Counted from the first letter of the stretch, positions 1 to 12,890 are shown. The stretch is DNA of 64,000 nt from Theropithecus gelada (GCF_003255815.1 NC_037673.1:164095107-164159106); one strand, 5' to 3'. Notes: generated from the letters alone by a model not told the origin. A program made the numbers and translations.

Positions 1-2525
1 GGAATCATCAAACCCATTTTAGAAATCAGGTTAAACTGGGACTGATTCTCCCGGAACACACATTACCCTAGACAACTTTCTTTGGTTAGGCGGAGAAAGT
101 CTGCTTTGCAGAAGAGTAAAACCTGCCCACATAATATTACATTCGATCCTGTTATAAACCTTCAAATGTTTTGAATTTCCAGCAGCGTATCACATTAATT
201 GTTTTATCCCTAAACTATCAGAGAAAGCAGCATCGTAACAGGGTGGAACAAATGCATTTAACTCAGAAAGCCAGACATCCCTCCTCCTAGAAGGGGAAAG
301 ATTCCAATTTCCTCTCCCAGCATTTTCTTTAAAATGGTTTTGGCTTCAGACCATACCTCATCTTATGGCCAAAAGGTAACCTGGTAGGAGTGTAGACATC
401 CCCATTTGTCATCATCTTTAAAAGCAAGTACTTGAAAGGGTCTGTTTTCCCCTGGAAAACAAGTACCGATGTCAAGCCTAGCCACTGATGTAACACGATG
501 AAAGCTGCTTCAGAGGAAGAAATTGGGACGAGGGAGTTTGGCTGGAGCAATGAGACATGTTGAGAGCCTTTGGGTATTAACCAGACTGGCAGTGTGATCC
601 CTGGGAGGGAAGACAAAGATAGCACCCCGCCTGTCTGACTCAGGGCATGCCTATATCGCTCAAACCTTCCTGTCTTCCCACAAGGAAACTCGGCTCCAGC
701 CCATTCAGGGCAGCCTTCCAGGGCCTGGCATGTGTGTGCTCAGCATCACGGGCAGCTAGCAGGGACCAGTGCGACGGAGGAGGCTTAGCTTAGTACGCGT
801 TCGGCAGGACGGGTGTGCAGGCTGCACTGCCCTTGAGTCGTCCAGGTAGGCAGAATGATGGCTTTTATTGACTTTCTCTGAGACTAGAAGCAAAGAAAGG
901 GGGTGGAAAACAAAACAGTAGGTGGCATTTTAGTTGTGCCCTCATGAGTGCAAACGGGAAAGGTCAGAACACCTCAGGGGACAAGGACAGAGCCAGGGCA
1001 AGAGTGTTCCCCAGAAAACTAGACAGCAGTAGGACAAGGTACTGCTCTACAAACCGAGAGAGAAACGGAGGAGTGAAAAGAGCCATTAGTGCAATGGAGT
1101 GTCATGAATTATCTGTCAGTGCTGATGACACTCTTGTTAGGATTCTCACACTTCTCACATGTTGTCCTAGTCTACTTCCTGGGACAAGCTTTTGTGAGCC
1201 AAAGTCCCTATTGTGAGCCTAGGCAGTGCCATTTGTCTGTACATCCCTCTCCTCTCTGTGAGTTCCCAGCCCCATCATTTAGGAAACCCCTAGAAGCTGA
1301 TGGACAGGACTGATGTGGGTCACAGGTGCCAAAGCTGTACAGACAGCTATGCTAATTACACCACACCTGTTTCGCCAGGTTAAGCTGTTGCTATTGGAAA
1401 CTGTGATCTAATGAACCATTACTGCAGCTCCCCTTCAGTCATGTAACAGACCTCGGACTTGGGGCTCAGTCCCTTGTGCAAAAGGATAATGAGAGTAATG
1501 AACGAGAGTGGTGGGTGGGAAAATAGCATCTGTACATGGTTCCTGGAGGTGGTGAAGGAGAAGTTGGTTCTACCTGCAGGGGAAGAGAGTGGTCTAGGAA
1601 GGTACTCCAGGAGGATCTGAGAACTAAAAGATGAGAAAGCCTCTGCTAGTTGCTGGCATTCATGACACAGGGACTAGAACAGACCAAGTCATTTTAGATG
1701 TCTCCATAAATTGCCAGCACTGTATTTGGCATTCCCTCCATTCCTAAAGGTGTTTTTCCAATAAATCCATGGCAACATGCAGAGCTGTGCCATCGCATTA
1801 AACAAAACAGGTATGATTTTTTTCCATTTCCCCAGCTCATGTTCTGTATCTCTACCCAATATGTTGCCGAGCTGTGAGCACCCTTAGGCTTCTAGCTAAA
1901 TAATTTTTAAACTTTTTCTTTCTTTTACCACTTTGCACTTTTTGTTCCCAGAATGGACCCCTTCTACTATTGGAAATTTCCTAAGACAAACAAGTTTCTC
2001 TTCCTGGGTAGCAATTTCCATTCATGAAAAATCACCTTGTATGCAGTCAGGAAGTAGAGCAGATTGGGAAGCTCTGTAATTTGTTTCCCATCAACTAATA
2101 ATCTTATTGTGATGAGTAATGTAGTCCTGTTAATGTCTCAACAAGGTTATGGATTGTGCTGAGTGTCAGTAGAGAAGCCGACAGCTTTGTGCAGTGAAAC
2201 CATTCATTCTCCTTTTTACACAGTATAGTTTCTTAAACAGCTTGCAATAGATCACGAGCTTTAGCAAACAATATTTAAATGAATGTAAATACACAAACGA
2301 TTAACGATATGCCAATAGGACTTTTACTCAGAGGTTGATTCCGTTTTTGTGTTTTCCAGTGTGCTTTTTATTTTAAGGACAAGACAAATATTTTGGAAAC
2401 AGATTTGCCAAGTTTTCAGGCTGCTATGCTCCCTTGTTTGTTACAGAGTAGCCTCGATGTCTCTGCCTGAAACAGCTCCTGCCTAAGCAAGTCTTTCCTC
2501 CATCGATCGAAGCAAGTCTGTCCTA
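1..2525. other. Unassigned intronic sequence upstream
   Basis: I see no gene, young repeat or RNA gene here. A short stretch near 770-840 is locally rich in CpG compared with its surroundings but is far too short for an island. The short frames in this stretch have no recognisable protein similarity. Confidence 0.5.
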
Positions 2526-3450
2526 TTCTTAGCATTCAGCGTGATGTTTAATTTTATTGTTGTATTATATTTGTAAAGTTAACATACAGTAAAATTGGCT
2601 TCACTGTGTATAGTTCTGTAGATTTTAACACAAATATAGATTTCTGGAACTGTCACAACTGCAGGAACCCAAGACAACCCTTTCACCTCAAAAATTTCCC
2701 ATGTTCTCCTTTCGTAGTTACTTACACACCCCAACCCCATCTCGGTCTCTTCTAGTCACTAATCTGTCCTTGTCACTATAGTTTTGTCTTTTGAGGATGT
2801 CATATAAATGAAATTATACCTTTTGAAACTAATTTCTTTCATTCAGCATGGTACTTTTGCAATGTATCCAAGTGTTTGTGTGTATCAATAGTCCATCCTT
2901 TTCTTTAATTAATTTATTTAACAGACAAATAAAACTTGTGTATATATATGGTATACACCGCGACGTTTTGATATAAGTACATTGTGGAATGGCTAAATCA
3001 AGCTAATTAACATATTCGTTACCTCACATACTCTTCAGTTCTTTGTAGTGAGAACATTTAAAATCTACTCGCTCAGCAATTTTCAACAACACAATACTTT
3101 GTTATTAACTCTAGTCATGCCTGCCTTTGCTGCATAGTACTCCTGAATTATACTTTGTACTATATGAATTACTATACTTTGTTTATTCATTTACTTGCTG
3201 TAGGACACCTGGTTGTTCTCAGTTTTTAGTGATGAGAAATAAAGCCGCTACAAATTTTCATGTGCAGATTTTGGGTTGAACATTAAGTTTGCATTTCTCT
3301 AGGGTAAATACCTAGACTTGGGATTATTAGGGCATATGGTAAGTGTAACATCATGGGAAACTGGCAGACTGTTTTCCAGAGGGGTCATCTCATTTTGCAT
3401 CCCCACCAGCAATGTGTGAGAGTTCCCATCATGGCAATGTGTTTAGCTTT
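2526..3450 (-). mobile_element. Old antisense L1 (L1M-type) with a nested L1 3' end
   Basis: The flanks (about 2530-2900 and 3125-3450) read as the complement of the ORF2 end and 3' region of an old L1: mismatched forms of the 'catagtattcc', 'tgttttccag' and 'cccaccagcaatgt' segments are visible. Between them, about 2903-3120, lies the complement of a different L1 3' UTR with the 'ttaattagcttgattt' type segment (read on the minus strand). This splits the older copy and looks like a later nested insertion. Subfamily names need a repeat library. Confidence 0.7.
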
Positions 3451-4490
3451 CATGAAAAGTAAAACCTGTATTTCTAGCATGATACGTATTTTATCATGAG
3501 CTGCTTCTGGTTAATTCTATAAGTCTTCTATAAGTCATATTTTTAATTCCCTAATGAAAGCCCTTACATTTTCTGTTGGTTAACGAAAAAAAAAAAAAAA
3601 AAAAAAGCAAAGTTTGCCTGCCTGCTTTTCTCAATTCTGTTTGTGGTTTCTCCTTCTGGTCAGACTGCATGTGTTTTCATTAGAAAAATGCTGAGCGATG
3701 AGTATTTGTTTCATCCATGGAACTGGCATGATGGTGCTCAGAGTGTTCAAAGACATACAGAGAGGTGAGGACTGGATGATTGGAGGAAACCCAGGAGGTG
3801 ACATATCTTCCTATCCTCCTCTTTCACTTTTCCTTCATAAATCTAGACGTCTTGCTCCATTTCATATGTGCAAAGAGTACCCTGAAAGTCACGTGTCTCC
3901 ACTGCTCTCCATCATAGTCTCCACTCAGCAACTCAGAACCCAGTGCAGGAATTCTGACTCTGAAACTTGCAGAGAAAGCAATACAGCATATGTATTCGGT
4001 GTGCTTAATTGAAGACTCCAATTTGCCATGCTCTATTATCTAGAATTAAACACAAAAGACAGTTGATAAATACCACATTCAGTTGAAAACACAAATGAAT
4101 CAAAATGTTACAATTCCTCTCCATAGGTAATAATTAACATTCTCGTGAATTGCTCTGTGTGCCATAATGCATCCTTTAAATGGTGTGTTAGCAAAAAACC
4201 TGTACATCCCACACCTGGGATGTGCATATGTGTAGACCCAACAGAATAGTGACTTAGCCTTGGGAGATAAGGCTGGGGTGAGGAGAGGGGAAAGGCGTTG
4301 ATATAGAGTTTAACAATATGCATCTGTGAAACATTGTCAAAGCAGTGTGTCATAAGAGCCTCTATAAAATTTTATACATGAGCTGAAACATGAAAACAAC
4401 ATACATGGAAAAGTAAAGTATTTTGGTGGTTAAAAACCACAAGGGAACAAAGGAGTTAAGGTGAAGTATTTGTATCTTACCCAACAGGTC
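3451..4490. other. Unassigned intronic sequence with an A run
   Basis: The only structure I can name is an uninterrupted A run of about 22 bases at 3585-3606. The rest has no recognisable gene or repeat. Confidence 0.45.
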
Positions 4491-4494
4491 AGCA

Positions 4495-4650
4495 TAGGAC
4501 ATGTCTCTTTCTTTACCTTCCTCAAGGCCAGGAACTCTATACCTCCAAAAGCCCTCTGACCCAGGGTAGGTGCCCAATCATTAATTGCTGAATGAAGGAA
4601 CATGTGAACAAATGAAGACATGAATAAAGGAATGAATGAACGAACAAATC
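4495..4650 (+). mobile_element. L2-like 3' end fragment
   Basis: The order 'ccaggaactc...gggtaggtgcccaat...ttgctgaatgaaggaa' matches the ending of mammalian L2 elements, which finish in a TGAATGAA-type tail. It is strongly diverged, so the family call is moderate. Confidence 0.55.
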
Positions 4651-4665
4651 AATGATTAAGAATTG

Positions 4666-4920
4666 AGGCCAAGGTAGGTGGATCATGAGGTCAGGAGACC
4701 CAGACCATCCTGGCTAACATGGTGAAACCCCGTCTCTACTGAAAATACAAAAATTAGCCAGGTGTGGTGGCATGCACCTGTAGTCCCAGCTACTCGGGAG
4801 GCTGAGACAGGAGAATTGCTTGAACCTGGGAGGCGGAGGTTGCAGTGAGCTGAGATTGTGCCACTGCACTCCAGCCTGGGTGACAGAGCAAGACAGCAAG
4901 ACTGTGTCTCAAAAAAAAAA
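4666..4920 (+). mobile_element. Alu, 5'-truncated
   Basis: The sequence starts inside the left arm ('aggccaaggtaggtgg'), continues through the middle A-rich linker and right arm, and ends in an A tail. The duplicated target aagaattg flanks it (4658-4665 and 4921-4928), so the truncation arose at insertion rather than by later deletion. Confidence 0.92.
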
Positions 4921-5100
4921 AAGAATTGTTTGTCATAAGTGAGCTTGGCTAATGTGTCACTGTTCTTGTGTAAGGAATTTAATTGGACAGAAGGCAAAAG
5001 GAATCTTGTGGAGAAAACTGTCACTTTGGATTTCTCTCAGAGAATATAAAAGACTTTCTCAAGTAACTCCCTGCATATGGCTTTTCTAGGTTCTATACAA

Positions 5101-5421
5101 CAGCAGTCCTCAACCTTTTTGGCACCGGGAACCAGTTTCATGGAAGACAAATTTTCCACGGAAGAGGGGGATGGTTTCAGGATGAAACTGTTCCACTTCA
5201 GATCATCAGGCATGAGTTAGATCCTCATAAGGAGCGCGCAACCTAGAATGTTTATGTGTGCAGTTCACAGTAGGGTTCACACTCCTGTGAGAATCTAATG
5301 CTGCCACTGATGTGACACGAGGCGGAGCTCAGGCGGTAATGCTTGTTCACCCTCTGCTCACCTCCTACTATGCTGCCTGGTTCCTGTACTGGCCTGTGGC
5401 CCAGGGGCTGGGGACCCCTGT
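5101..5421 (+). mobile_element. MER1-type hAT (Charlie) DNA transposon relic
   Basis: The ends are inverted relatives of each other: 'cagcagtcctcaac' at the start and 'ggctggggacccctg' at the finish. Internal blocks such as 'ggaaccagtttcatggaaga' and 'aaggagcgcgcaacctag' are typical of the non-autonomous MER1 family. It contains no transposase. I could not find a convincing 8 bp target duplication. Confidence 0.8.
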
Positions 5422-5424
5422 GAC

Positions 5425-6234
5425 ACACACACACAAAAAAAAAAATCCGTTGAATGGAAACTCTATCCAAGTTCTATTTCACCATGTATAAATCAGAGAA
5501 GCTTATAACAATTTAGTGGGCTAAAAATTAACAAATAAAGTCTTTCAATATATAATGTGTTGATGTCAGCTCCAGTGTCAGCCCTAGAACGCAGCAACCA
5601 TAAAACATCATACTTGTCAGCGTAGGTTGAGGAAGCCATTGGATTTCGTCTGATCCAACCCAAAAAGCCTTCCTGAAAGAAGCAGAATTCCAAATATCTT
5701 GTTTTTGATTTGCAAACTCTTAGCAAGTCATCCTCTTTCTGTGCCACACTGAGTTCCTTTCTGTATCACCAACTACGCAGATGAATCAGGATTCACCCCA
5801 CCCTGTTGAGTCAGAAGCCTTTAGCAAAGATTCTTTAACACAGCAGATTTGTGATGAAAAGTGAACATTTTCAGGTGGCAGAAAGAGCCACAGGAGATCC
5901 TGTTAGTCAGAGTTTGGAAGTGAAATGTGTCTATTCCCACTTGGGGTGTGTGGGAGGCCTCTGCTCCCATTAGTTCCATGGGGATTTCTGCTGGTAAGGC
6001 ATTTGTTGTCGTGTTTGGATTGCTGTAGGAAGAGAAAAAATTACTACAGTTTGCATGAGATAGAGCTGTGTTTTGGCAAGGAAGCCCATGATAATTTTTC
6101 TTCTTGAACTTTGATCAAGTTCAAGCTTTTGAGATTTGTCTCAAATGATACCACGGTATACTTGGACATACTTTCATTTCTGATGGAATTTGGAATATTT
6201 CTCCAATTTCTTTGTTCTTGCCATATTTGTCAAT
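5425..6234. other. Unassigned intronic sequence
   Basis: An (AC)n/A-rich patch sits directly after the MER1 relic (5422-5445). I see nothing else recognisable. Confidence 0.4.
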
Positions 6235-6640
6235 AATTAATTAATTAATTCAGTCATTCATTCAACAACCATCTATTGTGTCTACCAAGTACTCCAAGAG
6301 TCAGGGATTCAACAGAGAATAAAATAGCATCTTTGCCTTCAAGGCACTTACTTTCTGCTGCAGAAAGACAAATGAGTTTTTTAAAAATGGGTGCCAATAT
6401 GTGCTTTAGAGAAAAAGAAAGCAATGGAAGGAGGATAAGATGACTGATGCTGTCTTGGAAGGCAGGTCTTAAAAGATGACATTTGAGCTGAGACCTGCAG
6501 ACATGGACGGTGTGAGCTACTCAATTATCTGTATCTCCAGGCCAAGGGTACAGCAAATGCAAAGAGCCTCAAACAGAAGCCTGCTCGGCCAGTTCCAAAT
6601 CAGGCAGAGGCCAGTGAGGATCCAGATCAGTGTCTTTCTT
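6235..6640 (+). mobile_element. Ancient interspersed repeat, family unresolved (copy A)
   Basis: It opens with AATT and CATT simple repeats and 'cattcattcaacaacc'. The order of blocks is 'ggattcaacagagaataaaat', 'tttgccttcaaggcactta', 'gatgacatttgagctgagac', then 'cagcaaatgcaaagagcct'. The same order recurs at several other places in this window. It looks like a mammalian-wide L1M/L2-age repeat that I cannot name with certainty. Confidence 0.6.
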
Positions 6641-6739
6641 ATTTCTTGCAATATTTTCTTCAAGGACTAGACTTAAATCTGCAGGAAAGAGACGAACCTA
6701 GGCTGATATTCTGGGCAATTCCTATACACCACACAAGTC

Positions 6740-6900
6740 CCAGATTTAAAATGCCTTTGTTCTTGCTTTTCCCTCTGCCTGAAACATTGTTCCCCCAGAC
6801 ACTGGAATGGCTCTCTCTCTATTTCCTTCAGGTCTCTGATCAAATATCATCTTATCGAGAAGCCTTTCCAGACTACACTATTAAAGTGTCAGATAGGCAG
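6740..6900 (+). mobile_element. L2 fragment
   Basis: The blocks 'ccctctgcctgaaacattgt', 'tccttcaggtctctgatcaa' and 'gagaagcctttccagac' are the standard order of the 3' part of L2. Confidence 0.75.
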
Positions 6901-6904
6901 TGTT

Positions 6905-7528
6905 AGAAATGGAAATTATTTTCTCCGCCAAATCTGATTATTTCACGTGAGAGATGACTCCCTCTCTACATTATGGGATTAAGAATGATCCCATTTGAGA
7001 TGATAAATACTAGAATGTTTCAGTAACCCAAGAAGCCCTGAGAAACAAATTGCTAATTCATGACTTAAACCATCTAAATGTGATGAACAACTCAGGACGT
7101 CAGTGAATTGTTCAACAGTGGATTGCAATGATAGAGCAACCTGCATATCTCATAAATGAGCCAAAGAAACTTGAAAACCTTGATTTTATTATAAGGTTTT
7201 TCATGCAAAATGGGGGCTGATGCTTACCAGGACTACCAGAACTCAAGGAAACACAGGTCTTCCTTCTGCTAATTAATAAAAGAACAAGAGAATTTATCAA
7301 AGGAAAAAAGCTAGTATAAGGCACTTCACATTGTCCACCATTGGGCAGTTTTATTTCAGTGTGTTTAAACTGCAAATGTGAAAAATAAGTGCACTGATTG
7401 TTTTGATATCCTGTAAGGTCTGGAGTTACTATAACTCAGTAGGAAAAAGGTCCCTTATTCTTAAAGGTGCTATTTACCTTAAAAGTATCTGGCAACAGAA
7501 AGTTTTTCAAGTCATTGAAATAATAATC
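6905..7528. other. Unassigned intronic sequence
   Basis: I see no gene, RNA or repeat here. Confidence 0.4.
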
Positions 7529-7529
7529 T

Positions 7530-7828
7530 TGGCTGTGTGTAGTGACTCAAACCTGTATTCCCAGTACTCTGGGAGGCCAAGGTGGGAGGACTGCTTGGGG
7601 TCAGGAGTTCAAGACCAGCCTGGGCAACATAACAAAATCCCATCTTTACCAATAAAAAGAAAAAATTAGCCAGGCATAGTAGTGTGTGCCTGTAGTCCCA
7701 GCTACTTGGAAGACTTAGACAGGAAGATTGCTTGAGCCCAGGAATTCGAGGTTACAGTGAGCCATGATTGTACCACTGCACTCCAGCCCGAGTGACAGAG
7801 CAAGACCCTGCCTCTTAAAAACAACACA
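7530..7828 (+). mobile_element. AluJ, full length
   Basis: Both arms and the A-rich linker are present but diverged ('ggctgtgtgtagtgactcaa' for the start, 'gcttgagcccaggaattcg' in the right arm). The divergence and right-arm variants suggest the older J group. An AC-interrupted A tail ends it. Confidence 0.9.
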
Positions 7829-7884
7829 CACAAAAATCTAAATCACAGGGTCTATGTCACTCCTGTCTCCACCACCTCAAAAAA

Positions 7885-8190
7885 TAGGCTAGGCACTGTG
7901 GCTCACACCTATAATCCCAGCACTTTGGGAGGTCAAGGCAAAAAGATCACCTGAGGTCAGGAGTTTGAGACCAGCCTGGCCAACATGGGGAAACCCCATC
8001 TCTACTAAAAATACAAAAATTAGCCAGATGTGGTGGCACATACCTATAGTCTCAGCTACTCAGGAGGCTGAGGCAGGAGAATCGCTTGAACCTGGGAGGC
8101 AGAGGTTGCAGTGAGCCGAGATGGTGCCACTGCACTCCAGCCTGGGTGACAGAGTGAGACTCCCATCTCAAAAACAAATAAATAAATAAT
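7885..8190 (+). mobile_element. AluS-type, full length
   Basis: This is a complete dimeric Alu with 'ggctaggcactgtggctcac' at its head and an (AAAT)n-type tail. It lies 57 bp after the older AluJ in the same orientation. Confidence 0.92.
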
Positions 8191-8204
8191 TCGCCTATTC
8201 TGGG

Positions 8205-8392
8205 GAAAATAAATGCTGACATTTCCTGAGGGCCTCCTGTTTGTAATGCATTTTCCGAGCACTTTAAACATAGTATCTCATGTAACTCTCTTTACCAAGT
8301 AGGAACTGTTCTTAACCACCTTTTACAGATGAGGATACAGAGGTTAAGTACCTCAAAACTTTGGTTGTCTAACTTCAGAAGTCCTCTAGGCA
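8205..8392 (-). mobile_element. MIR
   Basis: Read on the minus strand it gives the MIR core. The plus strand shows the complement: 'ctgacatttcctgagggcct', 'cagatgaggatacagaggtt' and 'aagtacctcaaaac'. Confidence 0.75.
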
Positions 8393-8394
8393 AA

Positions 8395-10365
8395 ACTGGA
8401 GAAATCAATGTTTTCAAGACTGAAAAGGCCCTGGAAATGGCATCCTTTTTTCCAGTGGAGCACCGTGGGACCCAGTGATCCTAACGGCAATGCCTCTTCC
8501 TCCCACTGCAAAACTGAGGGCTGAGCACACACTGGCCTCCCAGTGGTCCCGGTTTTTTCTAAAAGTTAGTGGCATCCTGGGGATCTTGAAGGTGAGGGCG
8601 AGGGGTTTCTCCTCTTGGCCTGCTCAGCAGCGGAGCACTTCTACTCATCATTCATGCAGCATCATAAGAAGGGTCTTGAGCACTGTGGGAGGTCTGCTTT
8701 ATTTTAATTGGGAGGTAAAGACAACTCCAAGACAACTTTGAAAGAAACCAGTAAACAATTATGAGCAAAATCCAGAGAGTGCTCTCTCTGACAGCACTTG
8801 AGCCATATAATCTTAGGCAGTGGATGTTTCTTCAGATATTTGATTGTCTTGAGTAATTACTTGTCTGGGTGCATGCATGTGTATGTGTGTACATTCTAAA
8901 GGCAAAAAGAGGGTTCTGAAAATATCTCCAGCGATATGTCTTTACATCCCATGACATCAACTGTCACTTGACATGACACCAGATGCAGTTCAAGGTCTGA
9001 CATTCAGCTGGCTTCTGTTTATATAGTATGGAGAAACTTTTGTTCCCTTGCCCTATAAGGCATGTACCAGGAGAGATTTTGGGAAAAGGTCACCCAGATA
9101 GTAAATAATTCTGCTGAGCTTTGAAGTGAAAATGCTCCAGGAACCTTTATCCCATCCTTGCCATTTAACTGGTGTGCTTCGGCCACTCTTGGTATTAATG
9201 AATGGTGTAGATCAGAGTTTGTTTCCATTATTCTGTTCATCAGAGGCACAATCTCAAATCAAAATTATATTTTATCTTTGTTTTGATCCTCTTTCTGTGT
9301 TTGGGGAAAAGCACTGTAAACATCTCAAAGAGAGAGAAAAAGAAAGAATGAAATAAACCCCAAGGAAAATCTAGTTAAAGACCTAAAGAATGGCATCTTG
9401 GTGGAAGAGAATTCCACCGTGAGGTTTGGCTTTTTAAAAAAAAAAAATAGCCTGGTCTTTGAAAAACATATTATCTTTCATGGGTAAGGAAATATCCAAA
9501 TTTTGCCCAGCCTATTTTACAATAAGACCTTGAAAAGCTATGTGATGAGCTGGAATGAGAGGAGTTTAAATTTTTGATGCAATTCTCTGCCTGGGAAAGT
9601 GATAATGCTGCTCACATAACAGAAAGAGTATTTTCTGCTACAGCACAACAATCAACATAACGTCTGGGCATATTAATAATTTCACTCCTAAACTTCTCGA
9701 CAGGGAGTGCATGGGTCTTAATAGTATTGTCAAGATCCTTAGGGCAATTGAAAAACCCAAAATCATTACTTTCTACTGATAGGCTTTCCTCTCCCAGAGG
9801 ATGCCAAAATACCTAGGGTAATGTAGATTTATTGAAATGCTCAAATAGGCATTGCTCAGACGTAACTGTGTAATAAAATCTTCTCTTTAGAAGGGTTCTT
9901 CTCAAGTATTTCAAGTGGTCTTTTTTATTTTGTCTTTGTCACTTGGAAAGTAGCTAACGGAGTTGACATTGATCTCAAGTAATACTTTCCTGATGATTTA
10001 GGAAGGCAAAGAATGAGTATAGGGGCAATAGTCAAATGATGTGGCACCTACGATTAAAATCCCTTTCTGACCCTCATGTGTAAGAACGTGCCCTACTGGG
10101 GTGGGATGGTCTCAAATTCACAATAACTATTAAGCTCTTAACCCAAGGGCAGCTACTGACTTGGTACCCAGTTCAAGAGTCCCCTTCTCCTTTCTCCTTT
10201 CCCCTCCCACAAATGTCCCTGCCTGTGCCTGGCTAGGTGATTACAGCCATGCCTGAACCGCTAGAACAAATTCCAGGCTTTCCCTCAGACATTCACATGT
10301 GCAACTGGCTCTCAAATGCCATCACCTAACAATCTCCATCTGAAAAATATGAACAGCAGCAGGGT
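8395..10365. other. Unassigned, repeat-poor intronic sequence
   Basis: Apart from a short GT-rich patch near 8875-8895 and an A run near 9437-9447, nothing is recognisable. This is one of the longer repeat-poor stretches in the window. Confidence 0.4.
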
Positions 10366-10371
10366 CTCAGC

Positions 10372-10399
10372 CAAAAAAAAAAAAAAAAAAAAAAAAAAA
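10372..10399. repeat. Poly(A) run
   Basis: The run is 28 uninterrupted A bases in 'cagcc(A)n ggcctg'. No SINE or LINE body precedes it, so it is an isolated homopolymer or the tail of an unrecognisable insert. Confidence 0.85.
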
Positions 10400-10539
10400 G
10401 GCCTGCAGGGGACATGCTTCAGGATGCCAGGGGAAGATCTTTATAAGTGCTAGGCAGTGTGCCCCGTTTGAGATTGAACTTTGACTGGCTCTGATGGAGC
10501 TCTGCAACAGACAGATGTCGTGGTTATAATAAACAGAGG

Positions 10540-10806
10540 GAATTGCCATTTCCATGAAATGTCCAGGATTGGCAAATCCGTGGGAACAGAGAGTAGACTG
10601 ACATTTGCCAGAGGCTATGGGAGGGAGGAAGGGACTGGGCCGTGACTGCTGAATGGTATGGTGTATCCTTTGAGGGTGATAAAAATGTTTTAAAATTAGA
10701 TAATGGTGATGGTTGCCTATCTTGTTGAATATACTAAAGAAACACTGAAATGTGTACTTTTAAAAGCTGGATTGTATGATATCTCAGTAAAACTGTTATT
10801 TTAAAA
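10540..10806 (+). mobile_element. Old L1 3' end (L1M-type)
   Basis: Blocks 'tgtccaggattggcaaatcc', 'gccagaggctatgggaggg' and 'gggtgataaaaatgtttt' followed by 'aaatgtgtacttttaaaagc' are the usual order of the 3' UTR of mammalian L1M elements. A longer copy with the same order is at 43888-44468. Confidence 0.8.
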
Positions 10807-11063
10807 AAGCAGAAGAGGTGATCAGGCAGCAAGTGCCAGGAAAAACAACCAAAAAACAATCAAAGATGGAGGAGTTTGAAGTCACCTTCCCTCTGTGTCT
10901 AGCCATGTCCCTGTTAAAGGAGCCTTAGAGGTAACAGGAATGAGGGAATTAAGTGGGAGGGCATCATTGATTCCAGCAATCAACTAGAATGTACAAGGGA
11001 TAGAGGCAGAAATCTACTCTGATCCCTGTCCTCTGAGACTCTGAATATAACCCCCAGGGACAT

Positions 11064-11290
11064 GATTTGTTCATTCATTCATTCATTCATTCATCACCAG
11101 TAGTTTTATACCAGGCACTGTAGCCTTATGCTGGGATATGCAGACGACTGAGACAGACTATTTTTAATGGAGGAGCTCATGATCTCGTGGAGAGCACAGG
11201 ATAGTCCAAAAATAATATAAAACCATGTGCTCAGCATTACAAAAGAAATGTAAGCAGTGTGCAAAGCAAGCACCCAGGGGGGCACAGATA
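11064..11290 (+). mobile_element. Ancient interspersed repeat, family unresolved (copy B)
   Basis: It begins at a (CATT)n run and continues with 'ccaggcactgtagccttat', 'gacgactgagacagac', 'ggagctcatgatctcgtgg' and 'ccatgtgctcagcatta', the same block order as copy A at 6235. Confidence 0.55.
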
Positions 11291-11334
11291 TATTACAGTT
11301 AAATACAAAATTTAAGGAGAGAGAATTATATTAC

Positions 11335-11482
11335 TTAACCTCCCTGCACCTTGGTCTCCTCATCTTTAAAGTGGAGAGCAATATCTACTTTAAAGTGCTT
11401 TAAAGGTTATTGTAAGTTTTAAATAAGATGAAATATGTAGAGTGCTTATCACATAGTTGGCGCTTATTAAATGGGAGCTATT
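11335..11482 (+). mobile_element. MIR
   Basis: 'tacttaacctccctgcacct', 'ctcctcatctttaaagtgg' and 'cttattaaatgggagctatt' give the MIR core and 3' end in sense order. Confidence 0.8.
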
Positions 11483-11484
11483 GG

Positions 11485-12645
11485 ACTTAGGTGATCTAAG
11501 ATGTCCCTGCAGACCCTAGTCCTTTATGAAGGTAGCAGAGCTGAGGAAAACTTTGGATTCTGAGCCTGCAAATGATTGCTCCTTGTGACTGTAATTCCCA
11601 TGTTCCGCTATGCAGTGTTGATCTGTGTGTCATTGCGAATACATTTGGAATGTTTTTCTCTGAGGTCATATATTTTGTGTAAGAAAGAGAGCTATAAATC
11701 ATTCCTTACAGGCAAGCAAAGCCCTTTCTTTCTCTGCCCTCTGTTCAGGCTGAGTAGGATGCTTCCTTCAAGGACAGCCCCCTGATACAGGACCGTGTAA
11801 CCTAGGCCAGAGGCACTGGCTGGAGCTGGAGCCAGCCGCTAGGGAGATGAGGAGGAGGCTAGACCTTGACTCACTCCTTCATCCCCCTTCTTGTCTCTCC
11901 TCCACTCTGAAATGTGGAAAAGCTGCAGCTGCAGCTTGTGATAGTAGTGACCAGATCCAAGAAAGACTACGGACAAGTCACCTGCCCCGTGAAGCCAGCA
12001 ATAGCGTATGTGTGTCAGTAACAAAAAATGCAAATCCATTCTTTAGGAGATAAGTCATTCTGTAGGTGTTAAGACAGAAGGAGGAAGCAAGCTCAATGTC
12101 CAAAGTGCCCAATACCTAGAGACAAATAAAGAAATCTCTTTAAATATGAGAGGAGGCTGGATTTGGACCTATTCCCTCCACCCCTGGGCTGTTGGCAAAG
12201 TACGTCTGGTCAGAGCAGGACAGGACAAGCTGGGATGGAGTGTGCCCTTGGTTCTACCCCTGACAGGCCTAATTGCTGCTCATTCCTCATGCCGCCCCTC
12301 ACGCCGCTGGTTAGGGGAGCCAGGGATGAGGCACAGTGGAGGAAGTTTGGGGATGGCCTTTGGGAAGGCATAGAAAAGAGATTGCACTGCAGTTTGGCTG
12401 TTCTGGCCTATTTCTCCTGATTCAAGCAGCATCCGTGAGGTGGTGCAGAGCTTTGAGGTGGGCGATTCCCTCCAGTTTCTCACAAGACTGGATTCTGCCA
12501 TTTAAGCAAATGTGCAAAGGAAATGAGTCAAGTCTGTTTTCCTCTGTATTTGCTAGGCATATATGAGCAAGGTCAGGGGACCTGTTTCCTCCCTGTGTGC
12601 CTGTGTTCTGGCTTTGGGTTCCTTCACATATGGCTGGGAGGGGAA
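11485..12645. other. Unassigned intronic sequence
   Basis: Several overlapping short frames occur here, but none has a recognisable product or splice context. No repeat is identifiable. Confidence 0.4.
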
Positions 12646-12649
12646 GAGA

Positions 12650-12890
12650 CCCTGGGATCATGTACCAGCTCTACCACTTACTGAGCTATATGACATTTGG
12701 TGCATTACTTAACCCCTCTGAACCTGACTTACTGGATCTGTGAAATGGGCATGATAAATGACCTGTACCCTAGGAGTAAGTGGGAAAATATTGAAATGAT
12801 TTATGTACAACACTTAGCACAGTACCCGACACACAAGGAGAACTTAACTCATGGCAGCTATGGTCAATATTATCATTTTGTTACCATCAG
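12650..12890 (+). mobile_element. MIR
   Basis: 'ccagctctaccacttactga', 'cattacttaacccctctga', 'ggatctgtgaaatgggcat' and 'cacttagcacagtacccgac' are the MIR blocks in order. Confidence 0.85.

Noticed and set aside
770..840. A possible CpG island or promoter
   Set aside because: Only a handful of CpG in about 70 bp, in otherwise ordinary intronic DNA.
4683..5024. Alu-derived open frames, here and in the other Alu copies
   Set aside because: Antisense Alu translation produces frames of about 60-110 codons by default. There is no paired splice site or other support.
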